In this document: piece by piece, positions 21,840-33,614 of the stretch
How positions within the stretch are numbered: position 1 is the first letter of the stretch
Layout of the letters: the number at the start of each line of letters is the position of its first letter
Assembly (NCBI GenBank): GCA_958445065.1
Contig: CAUCQW010000003.1
Span: forward strand, 62,001-126,000
Source: an uncultured Collinsella sp.
GTDB taxonomy: Bacteria; Actinomycetota; Coriobacteriia; Coriobacteriales; Coriobacteriaceae
Direction of reading: 5' to 3'
DNA length: 64,000 bases
Notes under the pieces: generated by a model
What the model saw: the letters and a program-made list of their open reading frames with translations, nothing else
Database searches by the model: none
What the model was told of the DNA's origin: nothing
Translations under genes and position numbers: made by a program

Positions 21840-22529
21840 TTGCCCATCGTCGCCGCTATGACCGTTACCTCACATGCCTCGGATGCCATGGTCGCTATTC
21901 CGTTTTGGCTTGAGATGTTCGCTGTTGTCGCGGCATCGATCTCAGGAGTTCTGGTTGCGCGCGAGCACAAGCTCGACCTGGTGGGCGCCGTCGCGCTCGC
22001 CGTGGTCTGTGGCCTGGGCGGCGGTCTTTTGCGCGATATGACGCTGCAGGTGGGCAACGTCTACATCCTCAACCAACCGATGGCGCTCCCGCTTTCCATT
22101 GCCACGGCAGCCATCATCTACATTTTCCCGGCAATCGTCGACAAGCCCGAAAAACTCATCCCCCTGCTCGACATCATCTCGGTCGGCATCTATGCCGCCA
22201 CTGGAGCAGACAAGGCGCTGGTCTACGGCTTTGCGCCGGCGGTGTGCATCATGATGGGCTTTTTCACCGCGGTGGGCGGCGGCATGCTGCGTGACAGCTT
22301 TATGGGCGTGGTGCCGGGCATTTTCCAGCGCACCAACTTCTATGCCATCGCAGCCATTGCCGGCTCTGCAAGCTATGTATGCCTTGTCATGAGCGGCGTC
22401 GTCAGCAACATCACCGCGTTAATCGTATGCGTTGCGATAACCATGGGACTGCGCTGGCTGTCGCTGCGCTTCGACATCAAAAGCCCCACCGAGGAAGACA
22501 TCGCACGTTTTTTGCACCGCAAAAAGTAG
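21840..22529 (+). CDS. Trimeric intracellular cation channel (UPF0126/YicG) family membrane protein
   Basis: A 229-residue protein with seven predicted helices arranged as a repeated unit. The duplicated Gly-rich motifs VCGLGGGLLRDM (about 60) and FFTAVGGGMLRDSFMG (about 145) are diagnostic. Prokaryotic TRIC-like proteins form ion channels or carry glycine-related traffic; the exact substrate here is unknown. The start is a TTG at 21840 with AGAAGGA seven bases upstream; an ATG six codons later lacks such a site. It is one of two plus-strand genes in this otherwise minus-strand half. Confidence 0.85.
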   Translation: MPIVAAMTVTSHASDAMVAIPFWLEMFAVVAASISGVLVAREHKLDLVGAVALAVVCGLGGGLLRDMTLQVGNVYILNQPMALPLSIATAAIIYIFPAIVDKPEKLIPLLDIISVGIYAATGADKALVYGFAPAVCIMMGFFTAVGGGMLRDSFMGVVPGIFQRTNFYAIAAIAGSASYVCLVMSGVVSNITALIVCVAITMGLRWLSLRFDIKSPTEEDIARFLHRKK

Positions 22530-22635
22530 ATTGCGCGGCCTCATCCTTCGAAATACAACCGAGAGGTTCTTTTAGAGCGCCCACGCGTTGGGTACCCTGT
22601 TAGGTGCATGTCGAGCATCTGACGAAGGATTCACT

Positions 22636-23784
22636 ATGCCCTGCAATCAATTCCCGTCGACCCAGCGCCATAAAGCGTGGGGCCGCATCACCATCCTATT
22701 CGCGCTCATCGTGCTGGCGCTCACCGCACTTCCCACGGCGTCGTTCGCCGGCACGGACACCGCAGGAAACATACTTGCGACCGACAATGACGCCAATCCG
22801 TCCGGCGTCGAGGGTGACCTGTACTGGGCAGGCCAGGCTCTCAACTTGGACGATGCGTCCATCGACCGCGATATCATCGCCGCGGGCGATACCCTCTCGA
22901 TCCGCGACTGCACGGTGGGCGGCGCCGTCCGTCTGGCGGCACGCACTATCGATATCGCCAAAACCACGGTTAATGGCAGCGTCACGGTGGCCGGTCAGCA
23001 CGTTGTGCTCAATTCCGACAGCGCCGCCAACTGTTTTTACGCGATGGGCGAGACGGTTGCCCTGCGAGGCTCCGCCAAGTCGGCAGCGCTTGCAGGCGAT
23101 ACGGTGACCATCGACGGCACCGTCGAGGGCGATGTCGAGGTTTGGGCCGATAAGCTCGTCTTGGGCAAGAATGCCCGTATTACCGGCACCGTGAACGCGC
23201 ACGTCTCCGAGGACCCCGAGCGTGCCGCAGGAGCCGAGGTAGGCGCACTCAAGATCGACCGCACCGAGAACGAGAGCGCGGCCACGACCGCTAACAACAT
23301 CATCGGCGGCATCGTCGCCGCGGCGCTCTCGACCTGCTTTGTCGCCCTGCTGCTCGAGCTCGTCTTTCCGCGTGCAACCGCCAGCGCCGCTGGCATGCTC
23401 CACCAGCGCCCCACGCCCCTGTGGGTGAGCGGTCTTCTGGGTACGATTGCTGTCGTCCCCGCCGTCCTACTGCTGATTATCTCTATCGCTGGCCTGTCGC
23501 TTGCCGGAACCCTCTTGTGCGGCGTTATCGGCATCGCATTGGTGTCGAGTGCCTTTGCGGGGTGCGCAATCGCCCGCATGGTCGGACACAGCCAGAACCG
23601 TTACGCCATGGCGGCCGTGGGCGGCATCGCCGCGGGCGCGCTTACGGCAATCCCCCTCGTAGGCGACTTCATCAGCGGCGTAGCCTTTGTCTTTATGCTC
23701 GGCTACATCATCCAAATCATCTGGCGCAACGCCCACCTCAAGCCGCAGCAGGCAGCCAACACACCGGGACTCCCCACCGCTTAG
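22636..23784 (+). CDS. Exported polymer-forming (bactofilin-like) repeat protein with C-terminal membrane helices
   Basis: A 382-residue protein. A signal peptide spans about 1-39 (GRITILFALIVLALTALPTASFAG). Next comes a region of short beta-helix type repeats at about 65-185 (IDRDIIAAGDTLSIRDCTVG, TTVNGSVTVAGQHVV, AALAGDTVTIDGTVEGDVEV). The C-terminal third has about four membrane helices (IIGGIVAAALSTCFVALLLE onward). The repeat region resembles polymer-forming cytoskeletal domains but is predicted to lie outside the membrane. GAAGGA precedes the ATG. Function unknown; an envelope-scaffold role is a guess. Confidence 0.65.
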   Translation: MPCNQFPSTQRHKAWGRITILFALIVLALTALPTASFAGTDTAGNILATDNDANPSGVEGDLYWAGQALNLDDASIDRDIIAAGDTLSIRDCTVGGAVRLAARTIDIAKTTVNGSVTVAGQHVVLNSDSAANCFYAMGETVALRGSAKSAALAGDTVTIDGTVEGDVEVWADKLVLGKNARITGTVNAHVSEDPERAAGAEVGALKIDRTENESAATTANNIIGGIVAAALSTCFVALLLELVFPRATASAAGMLHQRPTPLWVSGLLGTIAVVPAVLLLIISIAGLSLAGTLLCGVIGIALVSSAFAGCAIARMVGHSQNRYAMAAVGGIAAGALTAIPLVGDFISGVAFVFMLGYIIQIIWRNAHLKPQQAANTPGLPTA

Positions 23785-23790
23785 CCGCCA

Positions 23791-23825
23791 ACCGCCACAA
23801 AGGGGCCAGGCACCCTTGTGGCGGT
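23791..23825 (+). terminator. Hairpin after the bactofilin-like gene
   Basis: ACCGCCACAA (23791-23800) pairs with TTGTGGCGGT (23816-23825), with a GGG/CCC continuation. No T-run follows, so it may be a weak stop. Confidence 0.55.
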
Positions 23826-23851
23826 GCAGACCAGCTCAATCCCCTTGCACC

Positions 23852-23886
23852 AAAAAGGGCGCCGACCATTGCGGTCGACGCCCTTT
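23852..23886 (-). terminator. Rho-independent terminator of typA
   Basis: AAAGGGCG...CGCCCTTT stem with a GACC/GGTC portion; minus-strand reading ends in TTTTTGG. It lies 28 bp after the typA stop and may serve the converging gene as well. Confidence 0.85.
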
Positions 23887-23913
23887 CTTGTTAGTCGCTA
23901 TAAAGTCCAGCGC

Positions 23914-25752
<1,839 letters not shown>

Positions 25753-25869
25753 GTAGTTCCCCTATCTTCTATCCATATACAAACGGCACGCGTATGCGGC
25801 CCGCCCAGCGATACAACGCTCAGCGGGAATATTGAGCCTTTTACCGAAAACTCGTTTATTTTAGCGATT

Positions 25870-26319
25870 TTAGATAAGAGGGGTTTCCTCACCTGCAGGT
25901 TCAGGGTCACTCCACATAAAACCATCGCCGGCACCCATGCCCTCATACAGCACGTATGCCGAAAAACCGCTCTCGAGCGTGGTTTCGAAGAAGCTCACGA
26001 GCAGAGCATCGTGATAGCCGCCGTCAATCTCGACGCAGCCGGTGTAGCCGATGGCATAGCGGGCGATACGGCCCAGGCCCTCGTCCTTAAGACCCATCTT
26101 GTGCTCGGAGATAAAGTTGGTGGCAGCCTCCAGGCATGCCTCCTCGCCATCTTCGTCGAGCGCGGCCAGATAGCGGTTGGAAGCGGCGTCCTCAATTGCC
26201 ACAACCACGCCCGGGTTCTCGCCCGCGGCCAGGTCGTCCAAGAAGGCGCCAATCAGATCGCACACCATGGCGTCGAGCTCGGCGGAGACGTTACCGGCGT
26301 CCTGCATATCCTGTGCCAT
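25870..26319 (-). CDS. Conserved-looking hypothetical protein, soluble
   Basis: A 149-residue acidic soluble protein of no recognised family. Recognisable features are a helical N-terminus (SAELDAMVCDLIGAFLDDLA), AIEDAASNRYLAALDEDGEE, GYTGCVEIDGGYHDALLVSF and a C-terminal FSAYVLYEGMGAGDGFMW. No signal peptide or membrane segment. The GGAAGG site precedes the ATG. It follows the two-helix membrane gene by 30 bp in the same direction and may form an operon with it and the nuclease-family gene. Confidence 0.7.
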   Translation of the reverse strand: MAQDMQDAGNVSAELDAMVCDLIGAFLDDLAAGENPGVVVAIEDAASNRYLAALDEDGEEACLEAATNFISEHKMGLKDEGLGRIARYAIGYTGCVEIDGGYHDALLVSFFETTLESGFSAYVLYEGMGAGDGFMWSDPEPAGEETPLI

Positions 26320-26349
26320 CTTTAGACCTTCCCATCGAGTCCGGCGTCG

Positions 26350-26739
26350 TTACAGTTCTTGTGCCTCGGCAGCGATCTTGGCGGCAGCGTCGCGGGCGCG
26401 CATCATATCCATCGCGCGCTTGTCGAGTACCTTGATCTGGTTGGTCAGCATTACCGCATCGACCACACCCCAGATCACCAAGCCTGTTGAAATCGAAAAC
26501 CCAAGCGCACCAACTGTACCACGAAGACGAGAACAGATTACCGCGACAAGGGCGGAGATGATAACCATCTTGATAAACGAGCCGCGGCGTTCGCGAAGCG
26601 TGCGGGCCTGCGTCACATAGGCAATGCGAGCCGCCTCAGAAGCCTCCGAGCGCATCTGGGCCTCGCGGGCGATCGCAGCCGCCTCGGCCGACATACCGCC
26701 GGCCATCAGCGAACGCTCCGCATCCTGGCCGCCCCGCAT
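26350..26739 (-). CDS. Hypothetical protein with two membrane helices
   Basis: A 129-residue protein. An Ala/Arg-rich helical N-terminus (SAEAAAIAREAQMRSEASEA) is followed by two hydrophobic segments at about 57-72 (MVIISALVAVICS) and about 76-97 (VGALGFSISTGLVIWGVVDAVM), then a charged C-terminal helix. Its ATG touches the stop of the upstream gene (TAAATG), so translation is coupled. Function unknown. Confidence 0.7.
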   Translation of the reverse strand: MRGGQDAERSLMAGGMSAEAAAIAREAQMRSEASEAARIAYVTQARTLRERRGSFIKMVIISALVAVICSRLRGTVGALGFSISTGLVIWGVVDAVMLTNQIKVLDKRAMDMMRARDAAAKIAAEAQEL

Positions 26740-27240
26740 TTAGAAATCATCGGGGGAGAGCGTATGGACGAACTCGTCGAACTTCTCGAACTCCTGCTCG
26801 TCGTCAACTTCCTCGGCATGGGCAGAAACGGTACCCAGGCGATTCATGATGTCGTCCTCCACAAACATGGGAGCATTGCTGCGCACGGCAAGGGCGATGG
26901 CATCGCTGGGGCGGGCATCGATCTTGCGCTCCTCGCCATCGGCCAGCACGACGATCGTCGCGTAGAACACCGGCGGCTCGGCGCGGACGATCTCGATGCG
27001 CTCGAGCTTGGCGCCCAGGGCGTCAACGGTATCGAGCAGCAGGTCATGGGTAATCGGGCGCTCGGCGCGGCCGCTATCGATGCCGCGGCTGATGGCAGCA
27101 GCTTCAAACGAACCAGTCTGAATGGAAAGGGAACGCAGTGGCGCGGGCGAGTCCGATTTACTGCTGCGCTCACGAAGCACGATAAGCGATGGCACGGGAC
27201 CGGCGGCCATGACGATGGTCTCTATGTCGACACGAACCAT
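26740..27240 (-). CDS. Bifunctional nuclease family protein (BFN/DUF151)
   Basis: A 166-residue protein with the compact BFN fold: a hydrophobic strand VPSLIVLRE near the N-terminus, ITHDLLLDTVDALGAKLERI, FYATIVVLADGEERKIDARPSDAIALAVRS (diagnostic portion DARPSDAIALAVR), and a C-terminal acidic tail. The family is named after a plant RNase/DNase but its bacterial role is unclear. The ATG at 27240 has GGAGG eight bases upstream; ten further upstream codons are unlikely to be coding. It is first in a three-gene minus-strand run. Confidence 0.88.
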   Translation of the reverse strand: MVRVDIETIVMAAGPVPSLIVLRERSSKSDSPAPLRSLSIQTGSFEAAAISRGIDSGRAERPITHDLLLDTVDALGAKLERIEIVRAEPPVFYATIVVLADGEERKIDARPSDAIALAVRSNAPMFVEDDIMNRLGTVSAHAEEVDDEQEFEKFDEFVHTLSPDDF

Positions 27241-27351
27241 GGAACACCTCCGGTACGTAGCGGTTAACACGCGGCAGCCCGCCGCATTGAATAGCTATAC
27301 TACCCAATCTTTCGCACAGCACACAAAACCAAAATGAGATTTATCGCAGAC

Positions 27352-27385
27352 AAGAAAAAGCCCCGAGGCAACGCCCCGGGGCTCT
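27352..27385 (-). terminator. Terminator after the tRNA-Ala/tRNA-Ile unit
   Basis: On the minus strand AGCCCC and GGGGCT form the stem and TTTTTC follows. It lies 13 bp after the tRNA-Ile end. Confidence 0.85.
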
Positions 27386-27397
27386 TCACAGTTTTGA

Positions 27398-27474
27398 TGG
27401 TGGACCTGACAAGATTCGAACTTGTGACCTCCCGGTTATCAGCCGGACGCTCTAACCAACTGAGCTACAGGTCC
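27398..27474 (-). tRNA. tRNA-Ile (anticodon GAT), copy 1
   Basis: Acceptor GGACCTG/CAGGTCC, anticodon loop CTGATAA (anticodon GAT), T-loop GTTCGAATC and encoded CCA. Sequence is identical to the copy at 27622-27698. Confidence 0.97.
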
Positions 27475-27478
27475 ATCA

Positions 27479-27554
27479 TGGTGGAGGTTAGGGGGATCGA
27501 ACCCCTGACCTCAGGCTTGCAAAGCCCGCGCTCTCCCAGCTGAGCTAAACCCCC
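27479..27554 (-). tRNA. tRNA-Ala (anticodon TGC)
   Basis: Acceptor GGGGGTT/AACCTCC with the G3-U70 identity pair, anticodon loop TTTGCAA (anticodon TGC), T-loop GTTCGATCC, CCA encoded. Only four bases separate it from tRNA-Ile copy 1. Confidence 0.97.
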
Positions 27555-27566
27555 ACGGAGACAGTA

Positions 27567-27610
27567 ATAAACACCCCAGCGGCGACTCGGCTCTCGCTGG
27601 GGTGTTTATT
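27567..27610. terminator. Palindromic hairpin between tRNA-Ile copy 2 and tRNA-Ala
   Basis: AATAAACACCCCAGCG pairs with CGCTGGGGTGTTTATT around a 12-nt loop. T-rich ends exist on both strands. It can be a terminator for tRNA-Ile copy 2 or a processing stem, since little room is left for another promoter before tRNA-Ala. Confidence 0.65.
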
Positions 27611-27621
27611 GCGAAAGAAAG

Positions 27622-27698
27622 TGGTGGACCTGACAAGATTCGAACTTGTGACCTCCCGGTTATCAGCCGGACGCTCTAACCAACTGAGCTACAGGTCC
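27622..27698 (-). tRNA. tRNA-Ile (anticodon GAT), copy 2
   Basis: Identical in sequence to the copy at 27398-27474, including the encoded CCA. It is the promoter-proximal gene of the cluster. Confidence 0.97.
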
Positions 27699-27712
27699 AT
27701 CGCGCAAGGGAT

Positions 27713-27742
27713 ATATTAGACGAGTCGTTACGCGCGCGTCAA
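27713..27742 (-). promoter_or_regulatory. Putative promoter of the tRNA-Ile/Ala/Ile cluster
   Basis: TTGACG and TAATAT on the minus strand with an 18-bp spacer, 14 bp before the tRNA 5' end. Confidence 0.7.
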
Positions 27743-27746
27743 CAAC

Positions 27747-27930
27747 TTTTTTGAAAATCTTTGAGGGGTGTCGGCCCCGGCTGCCCGTCGGCATGCGAAG
27801 TCGCCTGCTCGGACAGTCCTGCTCGCACGGAGAGCACATTAAGTGCTCTCCGGCTCGTGCGGAACTCGCGATCGACTTCGCATGCCGCCGGGCAGCCGGG
27901 GCCGACGCGAGGTTCAAGATTGTCAAAAAA
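27747..27930. repeat. Very long imperfect palindrome between gyrA and the tRNA cluster
   Basis: 34-nt arms at 27770-27803 and 27873-27906 match with one mismatch (left arm begins GTCGGCCCCGGCTGCCCG). Outer arms at 27747-27764 and 27914-27930 continue the symmetry with one mismatch and one bulge, and an inner GGAGAGCAC/GTGCTCTCC stem is at the centre. The total is 184 bp. It has no reading frame of note. It lies downstream of gyrA and just upstream of the tRNA promoter. A terminator or an old transposable element are both possible. Confidence 0.8.
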
Positions 27931-27997
27931 GCGGTCGGCGCGCAGTGCGCCGACCGCCGATATATGGGGTCTGATATTTTCTACCAGCTAGTTCCTC

Positions 27998-30736
27998 TTA
28001 CTCGTCTAGGAGATCCTCTGGCATGTCGTTGCCGTCGCCTAGATCGACAGGGGTTTCTTCGGGGGCAGAGCCGTCTTCTGTGGCTTCGCCTTCGGGCTTC
28101 TCCTTGGCGGCCGTCATGCGGGCTACGGCGCAGATGCGGTCGTTGTCGTCGACGGTCATCATCTTGACACCCTGGGTGGCGCGGCCGGTCTGGCTGATCT
28201 CGTCGGTCTTGACGCGAATGACCGTCGCGCCCTCCGTCACGATGAACAGCTCGTGCTGCGGGCCCACCGTCTTCATGGCCGCGAGGTTGCCCTTACGTTC
28301 GGTCATTTGGATGGTGTAGACGCCCTGGCCGCCGCGATTCTGCTCCGGGTAGTCCGCGACCGGCGTGCGCTTGCCGTAGCCGCGCTCGGTGATGACGAAT
28401 AGATCGCCGTTGCCGTTAGTGACTTCCATGCCCAGAACGCTCACGCCGTCCTTCATACCGATACCGCGAACGCCGCTAGTATCGCGGCCGGTGGCGCGCA
28501 CCTGCTCCTCGGAGAACATGATCGCCTTGCCCGCGGTGGTGGCCAGGATAATCTTGTCGCCCTCGCGCACGCGGCGCACGTTCAGCAGCGCGTCGTCGTC
28601 ACGCAGGTTGATAGCGATCAGGCCGTCGCGGCGGCTGCGGTCATATGCGCTCATCACGGTCTTCTTGACCATGCCGCTCTTGGTGGCAAACATCAGGTAC
28701 TCGTCGGCAGGGAACTCGCGGCAGCTGATGACGCTCGCGATCTTCTCGCCCTCCTCGAAGGGCAGCAGGTTGACGATTGCGGTACCGCGCGCCTGGCGCG
28801 TACCCACCGGCAGCTCGTGCACCTTCAGGCGATAGACCTTACCCTTGCTCGAGAAGAACAGCACGTACTCGTGCGTGGACGCGATGAACATCTCGTCGAT
28901 GACGTCGTCCTCTTTGAGGTTGACGCCCGACACGCCCTTGCCGCCGCGCTTCTGGGCGCGGTAGGCGGCCACCGGGATGCGCTTGACATAGCCGGTGTGG
29001 GTGATGGTCACGACCATGTCCTCATCGGCAATGAGGTCCTCGACGTCCAGGTCCTTCTCGACATGGCTGATCTCGGTGCGGCGCTTATCGCCGAACTTCT
29101 TGGAGATCTCGCGCATCTCTTCCTTAATGACGCCCAGGATCTTCTCCTCGTGCGCCAGCAGGTCCTCGTAGTAGGCGATGGCGCGGCGCAGGCCGTCCAG
29201 CTCTTCCTGGATCTTGTCGCGCTCCAGGCCGGTCAGGCGGCGCAGCTTCATCTCGAGGATGGCCGTGGTCTGCTCGGGCGTAAAGCCAAAGCGCTCGATC
29301 AGGCGGCTGCTGGCCTCAGAGTCGGTCTGCGAGGAGCGGATGATGCTGATGACCTCGTCGATATGGTCGAGAGCCATCAGGTAGCCCTCGAGGATATGGG
29401 CACGCGCCTGGGCCTTCTTGAGATCAAAGCGGGTGCGGCGGGTGACTACGTCGACCTGGTGGTCGATGTAGTGCTGCAGCATCTCGCGCAGGCTCAGGCA
29501 TTTGGGAACGCCGTTGACAAGTGCCAGGTTGTTGGCGCCAAAGGTCGTCTGCAGCGAGGTGTACTTATACAGATTGTTGAGCACGACCTGCGGAATGACG
29601 CCCTTCTTGAGCTCGATGACCAGACGGATACCCTTCTGGTTGGACTCATCGCGCATATCCGAGATGCCCTCGATGCGCTTATCGTTGACGAGCTGGGCGA
29701 TCTTCTCCTGCAGGGTGCCCTTGTTGACCATGTAGGGAATCTCGGTAAAGACCAAGCGGCTGCGACCGGTCTTGGTGGACTCCACGTGCGCCTTGGCACG
29801 CACGGTAATGGAGCCGCGGCCGGTCTCGTAGCTCTGCTTAATGCCGGCGCTGCCCATGATGATGGCGCCGGTGGGGAAGTCCGGACCGGGCATGATCTGC
29901 ATGAGCTCGTCGACAGTGGCCTCGGGGTTGTCGATCAGGTAGCAGGTGGCCTCGATCGCCTCGGTGAGGTTATGCGGGGCGATGTTGGTGGCCATGCCGA
30001 CGGCGATGCCCTGGCTACCGTTGACCAGCAGGTTGGGGAAGCGCGCGGGCAGTGCCTGGGGCTCGGCGAGCGACTCATCGTAGTTGGGCTGCCAGTCGAC
30101 GGTATCCTTCTGCAGGTCGCGCAGCAGCTCCATGGCGGGCTTTGCCAGGCGGCTCTCGGTGTAACGCATGGCGGCGGCGCCGTCGCCATCGATGTTGCCA
30201 AAGTTGCCGTGACCGTCGATGAGCGGCGTGCGCATGGAGAACCACTGCGCCAGGCGGACCATGGCCTCGTAGACCGCGAAGTCACCGTGCGGATGGTACT
30301 TACCGATAACTTCGCCGACCGTCCAGGCCGACTTCTTGTGCGGACGGTTGGGGTAGATGCCGCTCTCGTTCATGGCGTACAGGATGCGACGGTGCACCGG
30401 CTTTAAGCCATCGCGCACGTCCGGCAGGGCGCGCGCCGTGATGACCGACATCGAGTACTCGATGAACGACTGCTTCATCTCGCGGCCGAACTCCGAAATC
30501 TGGAGCTGACCGCCGTTGATATCCTCGCCGGCCGAGGCGCCACGGTCGACTTCGCCAAAGCTCTCCTCGAGCTCGGCGTCGTCGTCCTCTTCCTCATCAT
30601 CGGCATCGGGGTTATAGGCGTCCGGATCGCCGTCCTCGCCCTGCTCAGCACGGGCAAGCAGGCGCTTCAGATCATCGGGCATGCCGGCGTCGCCGGCCTC
30701 GTCCATACCCTCGTTATTATTGATATCGTCTGCCAC
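27998..30736 (-). CDS. gyrA: DNA gyrase subunit A
   Basis: Breakage-reunion subunit of gyrase. The 912-residue protein has an extra acidic N-terminal tail of about 70 residues (rich in D/E, e.g. [16 protein letters not shown]) before the usual start [20 protein letters not shown]. The catalytic Tyr is Tyr192 (AAAMRYTES); the C-terminal beta-pinwheel holds the GyrA-box-like QKRGGKGV. In the quinolone-determining region the sequence is [11 protein letters not shown]: Phe153 sits at the position of E. coli Ser83 and Glu157 at Asp87. The codon is TTC, one transition from the serine codon TCC. The C-terminus ends with an acidic tail. It follows gyrB with a long hairpin between. Confidence 0.98.
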   Translation of the reverse strand: MADDINNNEGMDEAGDAGMPDDLKRLLARAEQGEDGDPDAYNPDADDEEEDDDAELEESFGEVDRGASAGEDINGGQLQISEFGREMKQSFIEYSMSVITARALPDVRDGLKPVHRRILYAMNESGIYPNRPHKKSAWTVGEVIGKYHPHGDFAVYEAMVRLAQWFSMRTPLIDGHGNFGNIDGDGAAAMRYTESRLAKPAMELLRDLQKDTVDWQPNYDESLAEPQALPARFPNLLVNGSQGIAVGMATNIAPHNLTEAIEATCYLIDNPEATVDELMQIMPGPDFPTGAIIMGSAGIKQSYETGRGSITVRAKAHVESTKTGRSRLVFTEIPYMVNKGTLQEKIAQLVNDKRIEGISDMRDESNQKGIRLVIELKKGVIPQVVLNNLYKYTSLQTTFGANNLALVNGVPKCLSLREMLQHYIDHQVDVVTRRTRFDLKKAQARAHILEGYLMALDHIDEVISIIRSSQTDSEASSRLIERFGFTPEQTTAILEMKLRRLTGLERDKIQEELDGLRRAIAYYEDLLAHEEKILGVIKEEMREISKKFGDKRRTEISHVEKDLDVEDLIADEDMVVTITHTGYVKRIPVAAYRAQKRGGKGVSGVNLKEDDVIDEMFIASTHEYVLFFSSKGKVYRLKVHELPVGTRQARGTAIVNLLPFEEGEKIASVISCREFPADEYLMFATKSGMVKKTVMSAYDRSRRDGLIAINLRDDDALLNVRRVREGDKIILATTAGKAIMFSEEQVRATGRDTSGVRGIGMKDGVSVLGMEVTNGNGDLFVITERGYGKRTPVADYPEQNRGGQGVYTIQMTERKGNLAAMKTVGPQHELFIVTEGATVIRVKTDEISQTGRATQGVKMMTVDDNDRICAVARMTAAKEKPEGEATEDGSAPEETPVDLGDGNDMPEDLLDE

Positions 30737-30822
30737 GTTACCTCCTCATGGTTTGCGTGGTCCATTAGTTCCCTACCACGGAGACGGATTACCGGGAATG
30801 CCGGATAACCCTCCTAGGTTTT

Positions 30823-30909
30823 CCAGGTGCCCCAGGTTGCCCTGAAGGATGAGGGCGCACGCCTTGCGTGCGGCGCCCGAAATCCTGAAGGGCAAGATGG
30901 GGTGCCTGG
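30823..30909. repeat. Long imperfect hairpin between gyrB and gyrA
   Basis: Stems CCAGG/CCTGG, CCCCA/TGGGG, TTGCCCT/AGGGCAA and AGGAT/ATCCT are separated by symmetric 2x2 internal loops. They are topped by GGGCGC/GCGCCC and CACGC/GCGTG with a 3-nt loop. It starts 5 bp after the gyrB stop. It may reduce gyrB-gyrA readthrough or stabilise gyrB mRNA; there is no T-run. Confidence 0.75.
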
Positions 30910-30914
30910 GAAAG

Positions 30915-32987
<2,073 letters not shown>

Positions 32988-32989
32988 TT

Positions 32990-33024
32990 ATCGTAAAAAA
33001 ATACCCTCGGGAACGAGGGTATTT
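32990..33024 (-). terminator. Rho-independent terminator after dciA
   Basis: AAATACCCTCG pairs with CGAGGGTATTT around GGAA; minus-strand reading continues into TTTTTTT. It ends the dnaN-recF-dciA unit before gyrB. Confidence 0.93.
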
Positions 33025-33050
33025 GGCTCTACAAGGCCACCAGATGCGAT

Positions 33051-33614
33051 TTAAGGCTCTTTTTTGCTTTGCACGCCCTTGGCCCACTCGGCACTGGCTC
33101 TCATGGCGTTCTCGAGGGCCTCGCGCAGTTTTTGGTCTTCGATGGGCGCCACTTGGCGCTCAATCTCGGTGCGCTCGGCATCGCTGAGGTCGGCGTGCGG
33201 AGCCGGCGGGCGCTCGGTCGGCGCCGGGCGCAGGCGCTCCTTGGCGGCGGGTGGCGTGTGACCGGGCGCGGTGGTTTTGAACACCAGGCCGTCCACATGC
33301 GCACCGGCGCGCTCCATGCGCGCGCGGATGATCTCGCGCAACAGCGTCATTTCCTGCGTCCACGAGGGCGAGTCGAGATATACCAGCAGCTCATTGGACT
33401 CGGGCAGGTAGCGCAGACCCGTCACATGCCGCCCCTCGCGCGTGCCCGAGCACACCGCGTTCCACGCGCGATAGACCGCACGCGACTCCTCGGCGGCCTC
33501 CATCTGCGCACGGCGCTCAGGGGTCGCAGCCGCCAGGATGCGCTGGCGCTCTGCGTTCAAAAAGCCACTGAAGGCGACCGTCTCGCTCTCGCGCTCGTAA
33601 TTAGCACGTCTCAC
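33051..33614 (-). CDS. dciA: DciA-type (DUF721) replicative helicase loader
   Basis: A 187-residue protein in the recF-gyrB interval, the usual place for DciA in actinobacteria. The core segment GLRYLPESNELLVYLDSPSW TQEMTLLREIIRARM (here split) matches the DUF721 pattern of a beta-hairpin followed by a helix with W-x-x-E-x-x-x-L. The C-terminal half is Pro/Ala/charged and probably disordered. DciA helps load DnaB at origins in bacteria without DnaC/DnaI. The ATG at 33614 lies inside the end of recF (14-nt overlap), so the genes are translationally coupled. Confidence 0.85.
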   Translation of the reverse strand: MRRANYERESETVAFSGFLNAERQRILAAATPERRAQMEAAEESRAVYRAWNAVCSGTREGRHVTGLRYLPESNELLVYLDSPSWTQEMTLLREIIRARMERAGAHVDGLVFKTTAPGHTPPAAKERLRPAPTERPPAPHADLSDAERTEIERQVAPIEDQKLREALENAMRASAEWAKGVQSKKEP

